In this document: positions 59,360 to 64,000 of the stretch, one piece after another
Numbering within the stretch: position 1 is the stretch's first letter
Layout of the letters: each line of letters opens with the position of its first letter
Assembly (NCBI GenBank): GCA_019635355.1
Contig: JAHBZQ010000001.1
Location: forward strand, 3,162,001 to 3,226,000
DNA from: Rhizobacter sp.
Lineage (GTDB): Bacteria > Pseudomonadota > Gammaproteobacteria > Burkholderiales > Burkholderiaceae_C
DNA: 64,000 nucleotides
Direction of reading: 5' to 3'
The notes under the pieces: generated by a model
The model's input: the letters and a program-made list of their open reading frames with translations, nothing else
Databases searched by the model: none
Told to the model about the DNA's origin: nothing
Program-made: the position numbers and the translations under genes

Positions 59360-61602
59360 GCGGTCGTCGCCTGCCCGAGCGCCGAGCGCACCGCGCGGGC
59401 CAGTTCGACCAGCCGGTAGGGCTTGGCGAGCAGCTGCACGCCGGGGTCGAGCCGACCGTGGTGGACGATCGCGTTTTCGGTGTAGCCCGAGGTGTAGAGC
59501 ACCCGCAGGCCGGGGCGGAGCTTGCGCGCCGCGTCGGCCAGGGCGCGGCCGTTCATGCCGCCCGGCATGACGACGTCGGTGAAGAGCAGGTCGATGTTGT
59601 CGTGCTGCTCGATGTGCGCCAGCGCGTCGGCACCGTTATCCATGTCGATCACGCGGTAGCCGAGTGAGCGCAGCTGCTGGCAGGCGTAGCGGCGCACCAT
59701 CTCGTCGTCTTCGACCACGAGGATGCTTTCCTTGCCGCCGGTGGGCATGACCCGCTCGTGCGTCTCGGGGCTGCCGGCCTGGGTGTAGAGCGCCCGCGGC
59801 AGGTAGAGCTTGACGGCGGTGCCGTGCCCCTGCTCGGAGTAGATGTTGATGTGGCCGGCCGACTGCTTGACGAAGCCGTAGACCATCGCGAGGCCGAGTC
59901 CGGTGCCCTTGCCTTTTTCCTTGGTGGTGAAAAAAGGCTGGAAGACGAGCTCCAGGTGCTCGGGCGCGATGCCCTGCCCGGTGTCGGACACGGCCAGCAT
60001 CACGTACTGGCCCGGCTTCACCTCGGGGTGGCTGTCGGCGTAGGCCTGGTCGAGCACGGTGTTGGCGGTCTCGATGGTCAGCCGCCCGCCCTTGGGCATG
60101 GCGTCGCGGGCGTTCAGGCACAGGTTGAGCAGCGCGTTTTCGAGCTGGCCCTGGTCGACCATGCCCTGCCACAGCCCAGCCGCGCGGATGAGCTCGATCT
60201 CGATGTGCTCGCCGAGCGTGCGGCGCAGCATCGAGTCCATCTGCGCGATGAGCTGGTTGACGTCGAGCGGCTTGGGGCTCAGCGCCTGCTTGCGCGCGAA
60301 GGCGAGCAGCTGCTGCGTGAGCGCAGCCCCGCGCTGCGCGGCGCCGACGATCATCTCGGCGAGCTGGCGTTGCTCGGCGCACTCGGGCTTCTCGCCGGCC
60401 TGCTCGGCCAGCAGCTCGGCATTGCCCATCACGACGGTGAGCAGGTTGTTGAAGTCGTGGGCCACGCCGCCGGTGAGCTGGCCCACGGCCTCCAGCCGCT
60501 GCGACTGCATCAGCCGGGCGTTGAGCTTGGTGATGTCGTCGCGCTGGTGCTGCAGCGACTCGGCGGCCTGGTTGAGCCGCGTCATCAGCTCGCCCAGCTC
60601 GCCGCGTGGCAGCGGTGGCGCGATGCGCGCGCTCAGGTCGCCTTCGGCGAGCTGGCGGGCCATGCGGGTGCTGCGCACGATCTGCCGGCGCAGCACGATC
60701 TCGGCGAAGAACCACACCACGAAGAAGAGCACCAGCGCGAGCCCGGCGAGCAGCGAGATGTCTTGCCCGAAGCGGCGGTTGGCGGTGGCGAGCAGGCTGC
60801 TCTTGGGGGCACCGGCCGCGATGCGCAGGCCGGCGGCCTGCAGGGGTGCGCTGTCGGCCAGGGCCCACACGTGCGCGTGGCCGGCGGTGTCGGCCAGCTC
60901 GTCACTGGCGGCGCCAGCGTGCTGCCCGGCAAACTGGTGCAGCGCGGTGCCGGCGAGGGAGGCCCCTTCGGGCAGCGCCGCGTCGGGGCCGTGCGAACGG
61001 GCGTAGACCGCGCCCTTGCGGTCGAAGAGCATCAGGCTCGCCCCCGGCAGCGGCGGCGTGTCGCCGTCGAAGAGCTTTTGCAGGTTGAGCGAGGCGAGCA
61101 GCACGAACTGCAGGCTGCCGTCGGCTGCGCGCACCGGGTAGGCGATCTGCAGCACGGCCACGCCGGTCAGGCGGCCGAAGGTCGGCTCGAGCACGACCTT
61201 CTCGTCGCGCGAGGCGAGTGCGGCCTTGAAATAGGCGCGGTCGCGCAGGTCGAGGTCGCGGCCGGTGCGCAACGAGTCGCAGAAGAGCCGGCCATCGGGT
61301 TTGATGGTGAGGATGCCGGTGTACTGCGGGTAGGTCTCGCGCACGTTGGAGAGAAAGGCCGAGCACGCATCGCGGTCGTCGGTCTGCAGGTCGCGTGCGC
61401 GGCCCAGGCCGTAGAGCAGCTGGGCGGTGCCCTGGATGCGGTCGACCAAGGTCTCGCTGCGCCGCTGCGCGAAGGCCACCAGCACGGCGGTGTCGGCCTC
61501 GACAGCGCGGTCACGGTCGTGGAAGAAGCGCGCCAGCGCCAGCAAGGCGGGCAGGGCGGTGGCCAACAACGTGAGCAGCAACAGCCGGGTTCGGATGCTC
61601 AT
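59356..61602 (-). CDS. Cache-HAMP hybrid sensor histidine kinase
   Basis: A 748-residue membrane kinase. The first span (LLLLTLLATALPALLALARF) and a second near 280-300 (LLAGLALVLFFVVWFFAEIV) enclose a periplasmic double-Cache sensor. A HAMP linker (RMARQLAEGDLSARI) leads to a coiled coil and the phosphoacceptor VAHDFNNLLTVVMG. The ATPase has LCLNARDAMP (N box), DTGQGIAPE and GKGTGLGLAMVYG. A C-terminal receiver has phosphoacceptor Asp in LLFTDVVMPGGMNG. This is the layout of many chemosensory hybrid kinases. It is divergent from a single-domain receiver gene (141 bp gap), a likely partner. Confidence 0.93.
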   Translation of the reverse strand: MSIRTRLLLLTLLATALPALLALARFFHDRDRAVEADTAVLVAFAQRRSETLVDRIQGTAQLLYGLGRARDLQTDDRDACSAFLSNVRETYPQYTGILTIKPDGRLFCDSLRTGRDLDLRDRAYFKAALASRDEKVVLEPTFGRLTGVAVLQIAYPVRAADGSLQFVLLASLNLQKLFDGDTPPLPGASLMLFDRKGAVYARSHGPDAALPEGASLAGTALHQFAGQHAGAASDELADTAGHAHVWALADSAPLQAAGLRIAAGAPKSSLLATANRRFGQDISLLAGLALVLFFVVWFFAEIVLRRQIVRSTRMARQLAEGDLSARIAPPLPRGELGELMTRLNQAAESLQHQRDDITKLNARLMQSQRLEAVGQLTGGVAHDFNNLLTVVMGNAELLAEQAGEKPECAEQRQLAEMIVGAAQRGAALTQQLLAFARKQALSPKPLDVNQLIAQMDSMLRRTLGEHIEIELIRAAGLWQGMVDQGQLENALLNLCLNARDAMPKGGRLTIETANTVLDQAYADSHPEVKPGQYVMLAVSDTGQGIAPEHLELVFQPFFTTKEKGKGTGLGLAMVYGFVKQSAGHINIYSEQGHGTAVKLYLPRALYTQAGSPETHERVMPTGGKESILVVEDDEMVRRYACQQLRSLGYRVIDMDNGADALAHIEQHDNIDLLFTDVVMPGGMNGRALADAARKLRPGLRVLYTSGYTENAIVHHGRLDPGVQLLAKPYRLVELARAVRSALGQATTA

Positions 61603-61743
61603 GGTTCTCCCTGCTGTCTGTGCGTGCGGTGTGCGCTGCTATGCTGCTTTGGCCTGGCGGCAGCGGGTGTGCCGAGGGCGAAACTGCGGCGGATCATAAG
61701 CGCCGACCGTGCGAGTGGCTGTATCTGACAGAGGTCTTGCCCG

Positions 61744-62118
61744 ATGCCCGATGGACGACTGTTGATCCTCGACGACGACCCCGCGGTGGGCCAGATCCTG
61801 CAGATGGCGGCCAAGAGCGCGGGGGTCGAAGCACGATGGTGCGAGCACGTTCACACCTTCTTTGAAAACCTCGCCGACTGGCGCCCCACGCACGTGGCGG
61901 TCGACCTGCTGATGCCCGACATTTCCGGCCAGGAAGTGCTGCGCCGCTTGGCCGAGGCGGGCTGCCGCGCGAAGGTGATCGTCTCGAGCGGCCTGGGCGC
62001 CGGTGAGCTCGACGAAGCGCTCGGCGAAGCGCGCGCACTCGGGCTGCAGACGGCGGGCGTGCTGCCCAAGCCGTTTTCGCTGGCGGCGGTGCGTGCGCTG
62101 CTGGCGCCGCCCGCCTGA
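61744..62118 (+). CDS. Single-domain response regulator
   Basis: A 124-residue receiver without output domain. The acidic pair lies in LLILDDDPAV, phosphoacceptor Asp54 in HVAVDLLMPDISG and the invariant Lys in GVLPKPFS. Such CheY-like proteins act by protein contact or as phosphate shuttles. It is divergent from the Cache-HAMP hybrid kinase, so it may receive phosphate from that kinase. The Thr/Ser switch position reads VIVSSGLG. Confidence 0.9.
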   Translation: MPDGRLLILDDDPAVGQILQMAAKSAGVEARWCEHVHTFFENLADWRPTHVAVDLLMPDISGQEVLRRLAEAGCRAKVIVSSGLGAGELDEALGEARALGLQTAGVLPKPFSLAAVRALLAPPA

Positions 62119-62123
62119 CATGG

Positions 62124-62141
62124 GGGCGGCCTCAGCCGCCC
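62124..62141. terminator. Possible bidirectional terminator hairpin
   Basis: GGGCGGC (62124-62130) and GCCGCCC (62135-62141) form a perfect 7-bp stem with a 4-nt loop at the junction of two convergent genes (stops at 62118 and 62132). No T-run follows on either strand, so termination would be weak or need Rho. Confidence 0.35.
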
Positions 62142-62713
62142 AGCAGCGCTTCTTTCAGCAGGTTGTCGGCGGGCGAAGCGCCGACCCAGATCTTCATGAT
62201 CATCGAGAAGAACTCGGCGTCGCCCACGGGCTCGCCCTGGGCCTTGCCGGTGATGAAGAACTGCGTGCCCTTGCCGGGCACGAACTCCATCGCGAACGAG
62301 TCGCCGGGCATCAGCTTGGCCTTGCCCGAGAAGACTTCGATCAGCCGCGTGGAGGCCAGCGCGTGCTTGGTCATCAGGTCTTTCGAGGAGTTCTCGCCCA
62401 TGCCCTTGAGGAAGAGGCGGCCGAGCTCGGTGCTCGGCAGCTCGCGCAGCGCCACGAAGTTGAGGCGCTTGGGCCCGGGCAGCGCCAGCAGGTCGTCGAC
62501 CTTGCTCACCTTCTTGGTGGTGTAGAGCGCCATGTCGTAGACCTTGAACACGGTGCGGTGGCGCGTGCCGGCCCCGTTGAGCACGAGCGGGGTGCCGGCC
62601 ACCACGGTGGACGCTTCGAATTTGGTGGATGTGTTTTGCGCCTGCGCGGCACCCAGCGTCAGCACCAGGCTGGTCACGAAGGCGGCTAACGGGCGGGCAA
62701 GGGCAGCACACAT
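62132..62713 (-). CDS. Chalcone isomerase-like periplasmic protein
   Basis: A 193-residue protein with signal peptide (ending LTLGAAQAQ) and a bacterial chalcone-isomerase-like domain: GAGTRHRTVFKVYDMALYTT at the N-terminal side, NFVALRELPSTELGRLFLKGM and FFSMIMKIWVGASPADNLLKE at the end. Bacterial members resemble fatty-acid-binding proteins and rarely have isomerase activity; the ligand here is probably lipophilic, by family. GGAG precedes the ATG at six bases. Confidence 0.87.
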   Translation of the reverse strand: MCAALARPLAAFVTSLVLTLGAAQAQNTSTKFEASTVVAGTPLVLNGAGTRHRTVFKVYDMALYTTKKVSKVDDLLALPGPKRLNFVALRELPSTELGRLFLKGMGENSSKDLMTKHALASTRLIEVFSGKAKLMPGDSFAMEFVPGKGTQFFITGKAQGEPVGDAEFFSMIMKIWVGASPADNLLKEALLGG

Positions 62714-62801
62714 GGGAACTCCGGATTTCGAGATGTCGGTATGGGCCGGATTATTCCCGCCCCGCCGAAGCACGCGGCTCCCGGGAAACCCCGCGCCGGG
62801 G

Positions 62802-63890
62802 TCACGCGGCGTGCGATATGGCGCGACTGGGCGCGGGTTCTGCCCTGCGCACCGGCTGCCGCTCGATGAGCACGGAGTCCCCAAACTCGTGCGTGCGGTA
62901 TCCGCCCGCGTCGAGGCTGCGGTCGACCTGCTGCAGCAGCGCCGCCGGCGCGAACGCGTGCAGCAGCCCGTGGTGACTGGAGCCCGGCTCGTGCGTGCCG
63001 GTGACGATGGCGTCGACCACCTGCAGCCAGCCGAAGCTCTGCGGGCCCAGGCGCTGGGTGGCCACACCGGGGCCGGCGCGCAAGGTGCCGCGGCGGCCGG
63101 CGTGTTCGAGCGCGCGTGTGACGGTGGTGCCGAGCGCGATGACGCGGCCTCCTTGCGCGTGCGCGGCGTGGATCGCCTGCACGGTGGCGGCGGGCAGGTG
63201 GTAAGGCTCGTCGAAGGGCAGGCGCGCGTCGAGCTCAGGGTCGCCGGTCGACGACAGTCCGGCCGCATGTGTCAGCGTGGCGAAACCCACCCCCTGGTCG
63301 CGCAGCGTGTGCAGCAGGCCCCAGTCGAGCAGGAAGCCGGCCGAGGGCGGCTCGAAGGCGACGGGCAGCGCGGCCACGCGGGTCCACACGTCCCACAGCG
63401 CCAGCGTCTGCGGCACGTGGGCGTATTGCACTGGCTTGCCGTGGTGCGCGAGGCCGGCCCAGATGGCATCGGGCGTGCCCTCGAAGCGCAGCGCGATGAG
63501 GCGCGGGTGGTCGAGCAGGCGCAGCACCTGCGCGCGCAGCGGGCCGAGCGCGAGCCGGTCTCCGGGCTTCAGGGGCGGCGGCAAGGGGCGGTCTTCGGTT
63601 CGGGTGCGGTGGTCGCCGGCGCCGAAGACGATGGCGGTGAACTCGTGAACATCGTCGACTGCCAGCGAGCGGCGGCCGGCAAGGCGCACCTCGATCACCT
63701 CGCCTGTGGGCAGGTGCAGGCCGTGCAGGCTGGCGGGTAGCGTGGCCGCATCGTTGGCCACGAGCAGGTCGCCTGCGCGCAGGAAGCGAGGCAGTGCGGT
63801 GCGGGCGGCATGGTGCAGCCGCCCTTGGCCGTCGACGACGAGCAGGCGCGCATCGCGCGGGCGTTGCACCGGGGTGGTGGCGGGTGTCAT
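62802..63890 (-). CDS. Divergent QueA homologue (SAM:tRNA ribosyltransferase-isomerase family)
   Basis: A 362-residue protein of the QueA family, which transfers ribose from SAM to a deazaguanine base in tRNA. Conserved-order blocks can be found: RAGDLLVANDAATLPASLHG, FEPPSAGFLL (for AAPTAGLHF), FATLTHAAGLSSTG (for TLHVGAGTF), RVIALGTTVTRALE (for GTTSVRSLE) and VDAIVTGTHEPGSSHHGLL. The N-terminal PxxLIAxxP segment of true QueA is missing and key stretches differ, so a different substrate is quite possible. The start overlaps the stop of the preceding gene by four bases (ATGA). No other queuosine gene is present. Confidence 0.8.
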   Translation of the reverse strand: MTPATTPVQRPRDARLLVVDGQGRLHHAARTALPRFLRAGDLLVANDAATLPASLHGLHLPTGEVIEVRLAGRRSLAVDDVHEFTAIVFGAGDHRTRTEDRPLPPPLKPGDRLALGPLRAQVLRLLDHPRLIALRFEGTPDAIWAGLAHHGKPVQYAHVPQTLALWDVWTRVAALPVAFEPPSAGFLLDWGLLHTLRDQGVGFATLTHAAGLSSTGDPELDARLPFDEPYHLPAATVQAIHAAHAQGGRVIALGTTVTRALEHAGRRGTLRAGPGVATQRLGPQSFGWLQVVDAIVTGTHEPGSSHHGLLHAFAPAALLQQVDRSLDAGGYRTHEFGDSVLIERQPVRRAEPAPSRAISHAA

Positions 63891-64000
63891 GCAGGCTCCT
63901 TTTCGGTCAGGCGGCGCAGGATCTCGCGCGCCGCGTCGTCGGGGCGCTTGAGGGTCGCGGGGTCGGCGTCGGGAAGCGCCAGCGCGTGGAACGGCGTGTC
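63887..64000 (-). CDS. 3' end of an unidentified gene (C-terminal 37 residues)
   Basis: Reading into the window from the right edge on the minus strand, the frame ends PDDAAREILRRLTEKEPA with a TGA that overlaps the ATG of the QueA-like gene. The residue make-up is protein-like, and the ATGA junction supports it as the upstream operon partner. The tail resembles that of some short-chain dehydrogenases, but too little is visible to name it. Confidence 0.6.
   Translation of the reverse strand, partial: DTPFHALALPDADPATLKRPDDAAREILRRLTEKEPA

Overview
The window is a contiguous piece of a high-GC betaproteobacterial chromosome. Gene content (MetX/MetW behind a riboswitch, UrtABCDE with FmdAB, Burkholderia-type porin, many c-type cytochromes and Tat-exported oxidoreductases) points to Burkholderiales, probably the Leptothrix/Rubrivivax/Rhizobacter/Methylibium neighbourhood; this is inferred from protein character, not from a marker gene. 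Coding density is very high. No tRNA, rRNA, CRISPR array, transposase, integrase or phage gene was seen, and no gene-free stretch exceeds about 280 bases.

Layout. 1-4.7 kb: 5' part of a PQQ alcohol dehydrogenase gene (minus strand, runs off the left edge), a geranylgeranyl-reductase-like flavoprotein, a class II glutamine amidotransferase, and a SnoaL-like protein coupled to a MerR regulator behind a MerR-style promoter. 4.85-6.7 kb: a solitary AlbA_2/RecG-like ATP-binding regulator with a 21-nt tandem repeat and less GC-rich codon use, the best candidate for an acquired gene. 6.8-16.4 kb: M14 carboxypeptidase, YpfH-like esterase, small hypotheticals, a porin, a two-subunit xanthine-dehydrogenase-family oxidoreductase with three hairpins between its genes, an SDR and a triple-GAF protein. 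16.4-28.8 kb: a type Vd patatin, an Lrp regulator, a SNF2 helicase overlapping a PAS histidine kinase, membrane proteins and a REC-REC-PAS-GGDEF-EAL protein with an eroded EAL signature. 28.8-31.5 kb: GST, DinB, thioesterase, methyltransferase and VOC genes.

31.6-37.9 kb is the most unusual region. One minus-strand operon encodes a Tat-exported xanthine-dehydrogenase-type molybdoenzyme (two subunits) followed without gaps by SoxX, SoxY, SoxZ and SoxA. Divergently from it lie a monohaem cytochrome c and a flavocytochrome c sulfide-dehydrogenase-like flavoprotein. soxB and soxCD are absent from the window and SoxY lacks the standard GGCGG tail, so this looks like a modified Sox carrier system fed or drained by an unexpected molybdenum enzyme.

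37.9-45 kb: cupin, hydrolases, thioesterase, TerB-like protein and a large FG-GAP/VCBS lipoprotein. 45-56.2 kb is a nitrogen-scavenging locus: urtABCDE-fmdAB on the minus strand (urea or short-chain amide uptake plus formamidase) divergent from a receptor that fuses an NCS1 transporter, a Cys-rich module, a histidine kinase and a receiver, followed by a LuxR-type response regulator that overlaps it by four bases. The shared intergenic region carries inverted repeats that could be the regulator's targets. 56.2-64 kb: a lipoprotein; a SAM-II riboswitch with an intrinsic terminator in front of metX-metW; GNAT; a Cache-HAMP hybrid kinase with a divergent single-domain receiver; a chalcone-isomerase-like protein; a divergent QueA homologue; and the 3' end of another gene at the right edge.

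Many neighbours are translationally coupled (ATGA, GTGA or TGATG overlaps); these overlaps were used to fix several starts.
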